From Guadua angustifolia (Eukaryota > Streptophyta > Magnoliopsida > Poales > Poaceae), in contig CM070508.1 of NCBI GenBank assembly GCA_036346375.1, positions 22,946,852-23,010,851 of the forward strand: a stretch of DNA of 64,000 nucleotides, read 5' to 3'. The notes below the pieces were generated by a model. The model made no database searches. It was not told the DNA's origin and saw nothing but the letters and a program-made list of their open reading frames with translations. The stretch's first letter is position 1. Every line of letters begins with the position of its first letter. The translations under genes and the position numbers were made by a program. Positions 34,264 through 46,149 of the stretch are shown here, in pieces.

Positions 34264-34931
34264 GTAGTAAAAAACAATAAGGCCTGATGTGCAACTCAAC
34301 TAATGCTAGTTCTAATTATAGTTTCTGGAGTGGTATAGAACCAACCAAACTTGTTGAACCGACTTTGTTTCATATTAGGTGCCGTTTATTGAGATCTGTA
34401 AATGTGATTTCGAATTTAAATATGGAAACCTAAGTGTAACAATATCGCTCAATATGTTTGAATTGTGTAAATGGACTTGTTTAGATAATTGTGTACACGA
34501 ATTATTTTGTTAGTATAATATTTTCCATTAGTTACAAATAAAAATATTAACTTGGTAACAGATTGAAGTTTTCCTTTTTTTTTCATACCTTTTGTGAATT
34601 GCCACTTTTCACGAGTATAAATCAAAGTTTCTATTTCTTTCACTTTTTTTGCAAAGAATGCATAATAATAATTACTAGTGGCAAGCAGCACGAATCTATA
34701 TATATTGAATTAAACAATTAATCTCCACTAACTACAATTAGTGTTATTCTTTCTTCTCTTAATAATAATTACTATATGTGATTTCTCCACTAACCCCATT
34801 ATTTACAACCTTTAAATGAAAATTGAGGGTCCTGGATGTTCCCTCGTTTACGTTGTCTAGTTCTTTTAGGTTATACCATGTTTTACCTTGATTTGTTCAA
34901 ATCTTACAATCAACAATTTGATTATACAAAT
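34264..34931. other. AT-rich spacer
   Basis: No genes were recognised. The last five bases (CAAAT, 34927-34931) are the left target duplication of the nested stack that follows. Confidence 0.6.
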
Positions 34932-36611
34932 TGTAACGGACCGCTCTTTTCAGGTGGCGCGTATAAATATCTTCACAGCTACCAAGAATTTTAGCTGTAG
35001 GTAACCAAGTGTACATTGTTAGACATAAGAGCAAAAGCGAACATTTTATAGAGGAATTAAGGGCCTAATGGCCAGAGTTTACAAAAGAGTGCGGCTGGCA
35101 CCAGATACATTACAAAACACCCACAGAAAAGGCTTCAGCAGATAGATCAAGGCCTTCAGAACCAAACGCTATCGCCATCAACGATCTCCTGGAACTCACC
35201 AGCTTCATTGAAATTTAAAGGAGGATTAGGAGGCAAAGATGAGTACACAAGAGTACTCAATAAACCACATGAAAATTCTGAATACTACATGCAGGGATAA
35301 ACAAAGGTAGGCACATATTTTAAGTATTGTGGATGCAAATTGTTAAATACCAGTTTTATTTTACATTTAAAACACAAACCAAAGAATAGTAAATACCATG
35401 GGGGTAATTTGCAAAGTTCAAATTTACGACAAGTTCTATTTATGAAAACTACATGGGCGCAGTTACAGGAATCACCGTAGATTAACTCAGCTTCATTTAC
35501 CGGAAGCACAGCGTATTCAAATATCATTGATATCACTCTACAGAGGTGTTCAGCTTTACCCACAAGATATCTTCGGCCGTCAGTGCCACGCGATTACATG
35601 CAACTTAAATGCATGCGGCCGGACCGAAATGATCATAGCCTTTTGTTGAACTTCCCTTCTTTAGCTCCTATCCAATAGGTTACGTGGATCCCCAGCTTCT
35701 AGGACCCACTGGCCAAAGCGAGCGGCGCGATCTGGCCAACTAAGGATACCTACTATTATGAGAACCGGCGAATGGCCGCTCCATTCTCGTTCCATTCCAG
35801 TCGCTACGCGATCCATTCCTCCTACCAGAATGGTAGCTACCTTCTATAGGTATTCAAAAGGGAAGTACAATGTACTAAGCTATGTTGGAATAGGTCAACA
35901 AGGCTGACCGGCCCAACTTGTGGTTGAACGGGATCTAAAGTTATTTACTTTGCCCAAGACATCGATCCTTAAATGATTGAGATTAAGCCAATTACATACC
36001 ACAAGCCATGGTACCTACTGTACCACCACCACACCACATCCTGACTTTATCATCAGTTGGGGGTTGGACCAGTATCCACCTCCTGTGGTCAGCCCAACAC
36101 TATCCCCCTAACCGTAGCAATTTTTGAAAATCACCCGAGCCATCTCTTGGAAATTTTTAAATAAAAAGAAAAGAGCTAAAGTGAAATTATATTATATGCT
36201 AATCTACGATGGTTCAATATTTTATATCCTAAGGTTAAAAAAGGATTAAGGCGTAACAACAGGTTTAACATTGGGTTATATGTAATCATGTCATTCCAAA
36301 TTATCTCCTTTTGTAGTTTTCTAAAATACTAGAAAATAATGCGGTACGAAAATATTACACAAACTGAAGCGGAACTGGGTTCAAAATGTTCAGGGGTGTG
36401 GCTTGTCTTGCGGGGTCGAGGGTTCTCCTAGAGTGAAGTAGCCGAAATTGCGTCTGGTCCCAAACGGCTCCTACTCCTGGTACAGCTCCGGGTACTGCTC
36501 CTGCTCTGGGAATTGCTCTAAGGACTGCTCCAATGTCAGATCTAATGCGAGAAAATATAACCAATAAATAAACGAATAAAAACAACCAAAAGAGAGAAAA
36601 CGGAAAAGAAT
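34932..36611 (-). mobile_element. Solo LTR (gypsy type), 3' part; split by later insertions
   Basis: On the minus strand this is the 3' half of the LTR family seen at 9890-12787. It ends GGTCCGTTACA at 34932 and shares the GTTTTTATTCGTTTATTTAT and CTGACATTGGAGCAGTCC-type blocks of copy A. Its 5' half lies at 54298-55396, beyond a LINE-like element and a CACTA transposon. The two outer flanks carry the same CAAAT duplication (34927-34931 and 55397-55401), which shows that both halves belong to one insertion. Confidence 0.85.
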
Positions 36612-37454
36612 CGGCGAGCGGTGGCAGCTGCTGGCCCCTCGGTGCCTTATGGTGGTTTAGGTTGGATCCCCTCACTCGTTGTTGCCAACACTGGTGCTGG
36701 TGGCTGGCTTCAGCAACTTGTGGATGATGGGCGATCTAGGTGACTAATCTTCACTTCAGCGTCTTCATCTCTTACTAGCGTTGTTCATACATTTCTTTTG
36801 ACCTATATCATCTTAGCATCGATTCGCGGATTCGCTTTCTTAGGCGACACAACTCATTTTTTAGATGCACTCTATGGACTTGATGATCGTGTGCCTATTG
36901 GCTAACTCGCGAATCTGTCATCGTAGAGTCGAACATCTAAAAATTGTTTGTCTAGCCTTGAGAAGGTGGCCATTGCTATTGGCTAAGATTTAGTGGTATG
37001 GCGGCTCTAGCTCGGAATGAGGGTGGTTGCAACTTTGGGATCTCCGTGCCGACTTGAGGAGAAATCCTAGGTCGATCTTAGTTGGTTGTGCTCGCAATGG
37101 CCTTGTTGAAGGCATTGTTTTGTAGTCCGAGGATTTACTCTCGAGGTGAAAACCTTTGATCGGCCTTCCTTTGGTTGGATCATGGCAATGGCGGTGCGTG
37201 TGCGTGTCGAGTCCTTCTTGAAGGCGTTGTCATTGGAGAGCTTTTATCGCGGTCCAAGTGTTGCTACGATGGTGGATAGCCTTGAAGACAATATTGCGTG
37301 ATGTAGTTCTTTGCGCGGTTCCTTTGTCTTTTCTTGTGTGTGTGTGTTTGGTTGTGTACACCCTAGGCGTGTAGAGTAAGAGTCTTCTTAGTATAATTGT
37401 ATCACCTTGATGTAATTTACTAAGATTAATAAAAGCTTCCTTTATCGAAAAAAA
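36612..37454 (+). mobile_element. LINE-like poly(A) retroelement, 5'-truncated
   Basis: About 840 bases interrupt the solo LTR and end in CTTCCTTTATCG followed by seven A, after TGATGTAATTTACTAAGATT. This is the 3' terminus style of grass LINEs. There is no open frame of useful length. The flanks AGAATCGG (left) and AAAATCAG (right) could be a diverged short target duplication. The left end is set where similarity to the LTR stops. Confidence 0.6.
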
Positions 37455-37463
37455 TCAGAGGGA

Positions 37464-37790
37464 CACTACTACAGAAATGATTTTCCTAGACACCAAGGAT
37501 TTCTTTCCACATGCGGATTAAAAGGAGAGCCGCCTCAAATGACTTCGGCCGGTCCTTGGGGTTAAGAACCGTCTGTGTAAAGGTATCTTCACAGGCTGCT
37601 CTCTTAAGAAACCGCTGTGAAAATATTGATCTTGTCACAGCGGTGCCCTTTAGATGCCGCTTTGTGGAAACTATGCTCTTCACAGCGCTCTCTTAAGGAA
37701 CCGCCTTGGGAAATTGCCATATTTACGGTGGCTTTCTTCTGAAGCGCATGCGAAAGCGCGATTTCCACAAGCGGTATGTTAAGCAAGCGC
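37464..37790 (+). repeat. Left subterminal repeats of the CACTA element
   Basis: Many short words related to AACCGCTGTGAAAA and CACAGCGGT (also GAACCGTCTGTGTAAA, GGAACCGCCTTGGGAAA) occur in both orientations within the first 320 bases. In En/Spm such repeats bind the transposase partner protein. That role here is inferred from position and spacing. Confidence 0.7.
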
Positions 37791-38777
37791 CTTAGTTAAT
37801 TATATTGTGACCTAATTAATTAACGAACCCCTGTGGTGATGTTCAAGTCTTTAAAGGCGTAGTTCTTAAACAAACCTTTGTCCAAAATTTGTAAATGCTT
37901 ATGCATAAATTTTGTGACGAAGGAGATCTTGATATGCGTTTTCATATACGTCTTTGGAGCATCCTTTGTTCTACAATACCTGCAAAACACAGAAATCCAA
38001 CGTCCAGACAATACTCCGGTATGAGTTTGTATTGACGTACTAGATCATCCGTTATGTTGCAACAACGGCACTACACAGAGAAATCCAACGTCCAGAAAAT
38101 ACTCCGGTATGGTTCTTTTGGCCTTTGACGGATCATCCGGTAGTCTTTGTTTTGCTTGATCGTTATTATTTTTCTGCGGGCGTTGTCTTAGGGAGCACTT
38201 TGTGGAAACTTCGCTTTAAAGCTCGAGCAGATCGTTCTCTGCGGTAGTTCAAAGTGCCCCAAAATTGTGAAAACAAGGGGAGAGCTAGGTTTTGAACTTG
38301 AAATCCTTGGAATAGTTAACTCTCTAAGGTAAGAGCATCTCATTCGACATTTGTAGATGTTTATATATCTTGTAGAGAGGAAGATGTAGTGTAGATAGAA
38401 TGTGCATGGGAGAGGGTTGAAGCAGGAGATTGGCACCTTGACACTCTTTAAAATTAGTGATTTACTTTTTGACACCTGGTCCTTGTCATAGACTCGGATG
38501 GTCCCACATGTCATAGACACATCACCAAAACCAACAAATTGAGTGTCCTTTGGACTAATTTTTCCGTTGAAAGCCCTCACCTTCTAGATCAGTGAGCAGA
38601 TCTTGTATCCCTCCCTCTCTAGAGGAGAGAACAATCCCTCTCTAGATCTAGAGAGAGGGCCTTACATTCTTTCGTGATTTTAATAAAATCATTTTATAGT
38701 ATTTAACTTAGGGTTCTCTTGTTACAGTTCTATCTAAATAATTGACATTTCGATCGATTTTACATTTCGGGTTCAAG

Positions 38778-41700
38778 ATGGAAAGGGCATGGATGTACAA
38801 TGCCCCAAGAAATAAGGGTGTATTCCTCAAAGAGCTCGAAACTTTTATTAAAGCCGCTCAGAAGGACGCCTGGACTAAGAAGGAAACGGAAATACTTTGT
38901 CCATGCAAAGACGGGGCTTTTAATTTCCTGCCCCTCAATTGGATGGCAAATTTTTTCCTGCCCCTCAATTCATTGCCGCTTAATTATTTGCCACCGTTGC
39001 ATCCAATTGATTTATAATCTGCCATTTTGCTCATTTTCTTTGCATTTGCAATCCCGTCGGACCATTTTGCCCCTGCTTACTATTTGTTAAAAAAAATTAG
39101 TCGGCCATATCATGAAAGTGGTAATAAATCAACTTCATGCCCCTAATCATATCACGGAAAACACATTGTGCAATTCAACAATAACATAAAAATGTTTGCG
39201 CAATAGCATTAGGAACCATCTTTGGTATTTTGTTATTACCATGCACATGGATTAATATAAAGACAAGGAATCCAACTAAACACACAGTAAGCAGGGGCAA
39301 AATGGTCCAACGGGATTGCAAATGCAGTGAAAATGAGCAAAATGGCAGATTATAAATCAATTGGATGCAACGGTGGCAAAAATTAAACGGCAGTGAATTG
39401 AGGGGCAAGGAAAAATCGGCCATCCAATTGAGGGGCAAGGAATTCAAAATCGACTGTAAGAACAATGTAGGGTGGGGAGATTTAAGTGTAATCAAAACAC
39501 ACCTGATCATGAGAGGTTTTATAGAGGATTACACATGTTGGTCCAACCATGGCGAGCAACGTACATCGCAAACAACCGATGATGTTGATCCCAATCTCGT
39601 GGATGATCAAAGTGCCGGAGGCGACACTGATGGTTTGGGAGATGAAGCTCACGTGCATGCTCGTTTGCTAGATGATGGTCGCATCGCTGATGTAGAGGAA
39701 ATGTTGCGCCATGCCGAACCACGAGTTTTAAAGGAGATGACAGTTTAGATAATATCGATGCATTACACAAAGCAAATAATGATCTCATTATATGAGGAAT
39801 CAAGGGTTGTCCTCGAGTTTACGATGTTGCATACGGTCTTGATGCTTCTACGGTTGAAGGCTAGCAATGGATGGTCGGACAAGAGTTTCACCGATCTGTT
39901 GAGCCTCTTGCGAAATACTTGAAGGCTAATGGATTGCCCACCTTGCCGCGAGCACTTATTTCGCGAAGAAGCTTATCACTCCGATGTCATTGGATGTGCA
40001 AAAGATACGCATGTCCGAACCACTGTATCCTCTTCCGTAAAGATTACACGGACTTGGATCAATGCCCGGTGTACAAGGCGAGTCGGTATAAGAAGAATGA
40101 TGACTCCCACGACGACGATGATTCTTCAGCTAGCACTACAAAGAATAAGAAGAACAAGAATAGTACTACTAGTAATAACGAAGATGACACTTCTTCAGGC
40201 ACGGACAAGAAGAAAAGAATTCCTGCGTTGGTGATGTGGTACTTGCCAGTTATTGGCCGCCTAAAACGTTTGTACTCAAATGAGAGGGACTCCGAACTAA
40301 TGGGTTGGCATTCCGACAAGCGCAGAAAAGATGGAAAGATTCGACACCCAGCCGATGGTGGATAATGGAGAAATTTTGATCGCATGTATCCAAATTTCGG
40401 CAACAAACCCAGGAATGTAAGGTTTGCACTGAGTACCGATGGTATGAATCCTTTCGGTGAATGGAATGCCATACATAGCACTTGGCCAGTAGTCCTGTCC
40501 ATCTACAACCTTCCTCCATGGCTATGTATGAAGAGAAGGTACCTAATGTTGTCCATTCTTATCCAAGGTGCGAGACGACTGGAGTAGATATTGATGTGTT
40601 TCTCGAACTCTTGATGGAAGATATGGCCATGTTGTGGCACGATGGGGTCAGTGTGGGATCGGTTCAACAACAATACTTCAAACTAAAAGTCATTATTTTT
40701 GTTACCATCGGTGATTACCCATACTCGCTAGCCCTATCGGGTTGATTAAAGGGAAGGCGATTTGTGTAGTATGCATGGATGAAAGCGTGTCGGCGTTCCT
40801 TCCATGCTCACGAAGTTAGTGTACATGCGGCACCGCCGTTTCTTCTTGAAAGCTCACAAATACCGCAAGATGGGCAAGTATTTTGACAATACGGTTGAGG
40901 AAGGTGTGGCTCCAAAGCGCCAGTAGCGGGAAAAAAGTGTTTGAAATGGTCCGAACATCAAGGTGGTTTTCGGGAAGAAGCGGTCTTTGGGCCAAAAGAG
41001 GGTCGAAGAGGAAGAATACCGATGAGGAGGTTCCTCCACTGTTGTCTGTTCAAAAAGATGTCAATTTTCTACAAGTATTTACCCTCTTTGGAAGGACTTA
41101 GAAATTAGCCATAGCATCGATGCCATGCATGTCATAAAGAATGTCGTAAGCGTGCTAGGTCTCTTGTTGGACATTCAGTACAAGACAAAGGATGGTCTTA
41201 AAGCTCGTAAAGACTTAGTAGTACTTAAAATCAGGAAAGAACTACACCCTCAAGAAAGAACAAATGGAAAGTATTACCTTCCCCCAGCAAGCTACTTTCT
41301 TACAGCTGAGTAGAAAAGATCAGTGTGCAAGTGCTTACGTGGGTCAGAGTCCTATCTGGTTATTCATCCAACATCAAAAACCTAGTATCGATGAAAGATT
41401 TAAAGATAAGTGGTATAAAGTCTCACGACTGCCACGTCATGATGACACAAATGCTCCCAATTGCAATCGGGGTATCAACTCAACATTTGTAAAGTGGCCA
41501 TCACTGCACCGTGTCATTTACGCAATGCGATTTCACGAAGAAGTGTCGATGATGAGCAATGAGCTATCTGCGAGAACTACATAGTGGAGACTATAAACCA
41601 ACTTGAGATGTGCTTCCCTCCATCCTTTTTCGATATCATACCGCACCTCTTGGTTCACCTTGTCGAGGAGGTAAAGTCTTTGGGACCGATATTCTTACAT

Positions 41701-42680
41701 TGGATGTTTCCATTTGAGAGGTGGATGGGCTTGCTTAGAGCTTACAACGGAATCGTGCTTACCTAGAGGGTTCCATTATTGAGGGCTACAATATTGAGGA
41801 AGTCATTGAGTGTTGCACGGATTACTTCATGCCCTTACGGAAAGGCCGATTGGTGTACTGTCCCTCGACATGAGGGAGGTTGGTAGTAAAGAGACTAAGG
41901 GAAAGAAAAGATTCATCGACCATGAGTACAAGAATGTGGACCAAGCACATTTCACCATCTTATATGACTCTGAGATAGTGGAGCCGTGCGTGGAGCAACA
42001 CGGAAGAGCTTCAAAGAGAAAATCTAGGGCGCCAAGTTGATTGGATCTGAAGAGAATAAGCGCATGTTTACCACATGGTTCAAGAACCAAAACATACCAG
42101 ATGGTGAGGACGAAGAAACACAAACATTGAAAATGTTGGCTCATGGCCCATCAAGTCTGGTAACATCATGGCTAGCGTATGACATCAATGGGTACACGTT
42201 TTATACCATTCAAAAGGACAAGAAGACGATGACCCAAAACAGTGACGTTCGGGTAGAAGCCATAGATGTGACAGGGGAGAAGAATACCTACTATGGAATC
42301 ATTGAAGAAATTTGGGAACTCGACTATAGAAGGGATATGCAGATCCCCGTATTTCGGTGCAACTGGGTCAAACATCCTAATGGTGTGGAGGTGGACAACT
42401 ATGGGTTCACAACTATCGACCTCAACAATCTTGGCCAAAAAACCGACCTCGGATACTAGCCACGAAGTCTCGCAAGTTTTCTACATAAATGACCCGGTAA
42501 TAAGAAAAGGAACATAGTTGTTCCCGGAAAACAAAGGATCGTTGGAGTTGACAATATGCACGACGAGGTAGAATACAATTAGTTCGACGACCTACCGCCT
42601 TTTGGAGATCCGGAGAGGATCAAACTTGTAGAAGAAACCCTCGATATTTCAATGATGCCATATATGCATGATGATTGCGT
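38778..42680 (+). pseudogene. TNP2-type CACTA transposase gene, decayed
   Basis: The N-terminal transposase-associated domain starts at 38778 (MERAWMYNAPRNKGVFLKEL) with Cys residues CPCKD. It continues after a MITE at 39455 (CKNNVGWGD, then GFIEDYTCWSNHGE). The zinc-like region follows (CHWMCKRYACPNHC near 39995-40035, LDQCPVYKASRYKKND), then RFALSTDGMNPFGEWNA, DIDVFLELLMEDM, the family hallmark SHDCHVMMTQMLPIAI (about 41421-41470), a DUF4218-like FPPSFFDIIPHLLVHLVEEV (about 41610) and a DUF4216-like YYGIIEEIWELDY (about 42290) ending in SQVFYINDP. Stops and frameshifts fall between nearly every block (for example after 40364, 40587, 41101 and 42459), so no full transposase can be made. In intact relatives this protein cuts and rejoins the CACTA ends. 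An acidic Asp/Ser/Lys run at about 40100-40215 interrupts the zinc-like region. Confidence 0.88.
38913..39451. mobile_element. 539-bp MITE with 160-bp inverted arms inside the transposase gene
   Basis: The arms 38922-39081 and 39286-39446 are near-perfect inverted copies (TGCCCCTCAATTGGATGG at each end, CAATCCCGT.GGACCATTTTG inside). GAC is duplicated at 38910-38912 and 39452-39454. Taking out 542 bases rejoins the transposase frame and brings the domain cysteines together. It inserted into a coding sequence, so it is younger than the CACTA gene it breaks. Confidence 0.85.
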
Positions 42681-43949
42681 CGGAAAAAGTTGTTAAAGGC
42701 AAATAGGGACACGTTGTGTAAAAACTTAATATGTAATAGAACTTATATTTTTATTGGATTTGAGCAAAACTATTGCGTGAAAGTGCGAGATAATACGGTA
42801 GATAATTAAGCTATTAGGCCGGATCATCACAGTAAATTGAAGCCAACAGAGGCAGGAAGCCAAGCACTATTCGTCCGGACAATAATCCGTGCGGTTTTTC
42901 TCGACTTAACGGAACGTCCGGTATGTGAATCTTAGCCGAGGCCTCCGTCGTCGCATTCGAGGCGTCTTTATCTTTTCCTATACGGATCGTCGGTCTTCGT
43001 ATTGTCCGCTCCTTCGTTATTGTGACTCTGCTAGGTGCTAGCACACCGCTACACAAGATGATCCGATTCTTTTTTCCTCAGGTGGCCGGACCATCCTGCC
43101 ACCGAGTTGAATAGAGGTATCGATTCAGTCAGATGATGTTTCCGATAACGGATCATCTGGTATGTTGATCTTAACCTTATCCAAAAAGGCAAAAACACGC
43201 TTCAACATTCAGAGAACCGCCTGTGGAGCTTTAATATCGACCGCACCTAACTACTCCTCTCTCCACGCCTCCAAGCCGCCTTGCGCCGCAGCCCATTTCC
43301 GTGCCTTGCGACACCGTACTCTAATCCTCCACTCGCCTTGGCGCCGCCACACGCTAGTTCGCGCCACCCATTTTGTCGCCGCCGACAAATCCGAGCCCTC
43401 GGCTGGCGAACGACTCTCCTTCACTTTGTAAGCGGTGAGATCCACATCCCTCTGGTTTCTTTGGACTCCATTCAAATGCATATGAATACGATGCAAGTTC
43501 TTGACATTCAACCGTGCAACTTGCGGATGGCGAGGAAAAAGGAAGGAAAAGAAGTTGTTGTCTTGGTGACAAGGCTAAGAAGTCCAAATTCTGAAAGCGC
43601 AGAGAGCGGTGAGATGGCTGCAGATCACGAACTTGGCTCGAGCATCTTGGCGTGGCCGCCAATTGCGATTAGAGACACCTGAGTCGGCAGCAGAGGGTCG
43701 AGAGGAGGGGCACTCAATTCACGAGAGGGTGGTGCGGCACCTCCTCGTCGTTCTAGCAGCGTCGACTCGTGGTGGTTCGACATCTTCCGAGCACATTGCT
43801 AGGCGGTGCGTGCTCGTCCCAACATAGTTCCGCATGAGGAGGTATTGGCGATGAAAAGGAAGAGGGCGAGGAGTACCATGTGCCACATCGACCACGAGAT
43901 AAGACTTAGAGACCTTGAACCTCTCATCCCGGAGGGTAAAGAGCCTTCG
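42681..43949 (+). other. CACTA interior between the two main reading-frame regions
   Basis: It contains words such as CCGGATCATC and GTCCGGTATG (about 42820-43160) and an AACCGCCTGTGGA copy of the subterminal motif (about 43214). A GC-rich leader-like segment (43240-43440) has ORFs in several frames. No protein was recognised. Confidence 0.45.
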
Positions 43950-46015
43950 TTTCTATGATGTCAATGTCGGTTTCCGCAAGCGGAGAATTTGGAGTTCATA
44001 GGAGGTTACGGGCGGTTCTTCATGAGCTTCTATGTTATGTACAGAGCTCGGGGTCGATTGAGCATGCAGGGCGCTCAACCGCCTCTTCTGCAGAGGGTCG
44101 CGGGTGGGGTGGGCGTTCGAGAGACACTTGACCATTTGAAGGTCTTACGGTCATTGATGAGTTCGACACGGTAGTGGAAAAGTGGGTCGAGACTTCTCGC
44201 CACGATTTGGATCGACCCGAACACAGATACATTTAGTTCATGCCTGACGGAGAACCCCAGAGGTGTCTGAGTCCACTTTGCTTGAGTTGTTTGGTTTTGA
44301 GGAGGAGGCCGAACTTTGCATCGGTGGTGTCTGCGAGATAGCTGCTTGCCTCGTCGTGCTAAGGCGGAGGGTGTTTCCCGACAGATGACCAGATTCGCTT
44401 TCTATTCTAGCAGCCGTTCCCCGTTGGATCCCTTCGCCATCCAGACCATCTCACTCCTGAGGCAAAGGCGGTCCACATGGCTTTGAGGAAGTCACTATTG
44501 CCGAGGATTGGGAATGCCGAGACGATCACTAGTTTGCAGCAGTGGCTACTTTATTCGATCCTATCTCACGAGCCGTTCGACATTCTCGACTTTATCATTT
44601 GTGAGATTGAAGATGCTATTGCAGATGCTATGAGTTTGGCCAGACAACAACCATTTGCGCATATAATTTCTTACATATGCAGTACCTTCGCTCGAACGAG
44701 CATCGTGAGGAGTACTGGAAGGGCGAGTTCGTCTTCGTCGATACATGCCTCCATCTCTTGACAGCAGAGCGCAGAGGACAGCGTTCCATGAGGAGGGCTC
44801 GGGAGCGGATACGAGGCGAGAGAGACCACTCAAGGGAGGACCGGGCACTAGCGGTGAGGAGCATCTTTGGGTTGGCGCGGATCATTGTTATTGGTCGGGA
44901 TGACGGCGAGGAGGAGGAAGACCACGAGTACTTTCCACGGTCCAAGCCCACGACCACGAGGCGGTGGATCGAGCTCATGCACGAGGACCGAGGCGACTCG
45001 GTTGCACCATCAGCAGCTCGACATGACACCGTGGCTGCGGCTTGTTTCTCGGCCCTCGAGCTTACTCACGTACTTGCTTCGATTGTTGAGTTGCGAAGTC
45101 TCGAGCGGCTTCAATTGCCCAACGGGAGACACAAACCCAATTACTAGAGAGATGAGGTTGCATCGTGACGACCGAGGCGGCTTTGCTACGGTCGGATGCA
45201 AATGGCTCGGATGTTCACTTTCTTCTCAGTTGCTTTGGTCGGTTGTACAATGCGATTGGCTTGCATAGCTTGATTTGCCGGCTCGATTCCACCTCCGCTC
45301 TGGCATTCTTGCCCCACTTGCTTTGGGGCTTCTGCCCACTCCGTGTCCACGTTCCCGGCTCCTACGGTATTGTGAGGATGTTCTCGGACCGGTAGGTGAT
45401 AAGGCATCCGCCGTTGTCCACTACTCCACCTACTTTAGCGGATGCACTCACATTGACCATGCACGCCCGTGCTCGTCGAGACCGAACATACGTCCGTGCA
45501 TCTTGACATGGTAGACGAGATGGCGCTCGAGTGTAGTATCGTTGAGTTCGCACCTATCGATGCGGTGCCGACTCCTCAAGTTGACAACGATCTAGTCATT
45601 GCCTCCGAGTGTGCTCCTGTGAGTTCACCTACAGCCCCTGAGGCCCTTGATGAGGATAACACTGCGTCAGCATGTACAGAACATCAGTCTCCGGACTCAA
45701 CACACCTTCTTGTGATTACTCAAATCACGAGAGAATATTCTTGTCTGGTGTTGTGGATCTGACCTCCGAACCTGACAGTGCGGCATAGACAGGCCCATCA
45801 GACCTCCTTGCTGGCGACCAAGCAATTGCTTCGACCCCTTCACCAATAGGTTCACAGGCCCCTGATGAGGAGACTAAAGCTACAAAGTCCTAGGAGGAGA
45901 ACCTCGATGAGCCTGACGTCGACGGTGTTGCGCGCGATGCTGATAGGGAAGACTTCAGCTCTGGCTCCGATCTTTTTGGTACTAGTCCAAGCATGGACGA
46001 GTAGTTCTTTGCTTA
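43950..46015 (+). pseudogene. Second CACTA reading-frame region, decayed
   Basis: Broken frames read AENLEFIGGYGRFFMSFYVM (about 43980), ETLDHLKVL, DHLTPEAKAVHMALRKSLLP with RIGNAETITSLQQWLLYSIL (about 44450-44560) and DFIICEIEDAIADAM. Then come basic and acidic stretches and an Asp/Glu/Thr-rich tail (45510-46000). I recognise this as a protein type that often accompanies TNP2 genes in large grass CACTA elements. Its role is not established, and no domain with known catalytic residues was seen. Many frameshifts and stops are present. Confidence 0.5.
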
Positions 46016-46149
46016 ATGCGCCACTTGTCTTTTCAGTTGTTATGCACTTTAACTTGCTTGATATGTCGTATTTCGATTTCGCTGTATTCGCCTAGATTGG
46101 AACGATGCATTTCATGACAATTTTATTTAACTTTGTACTCTTTCATGAC

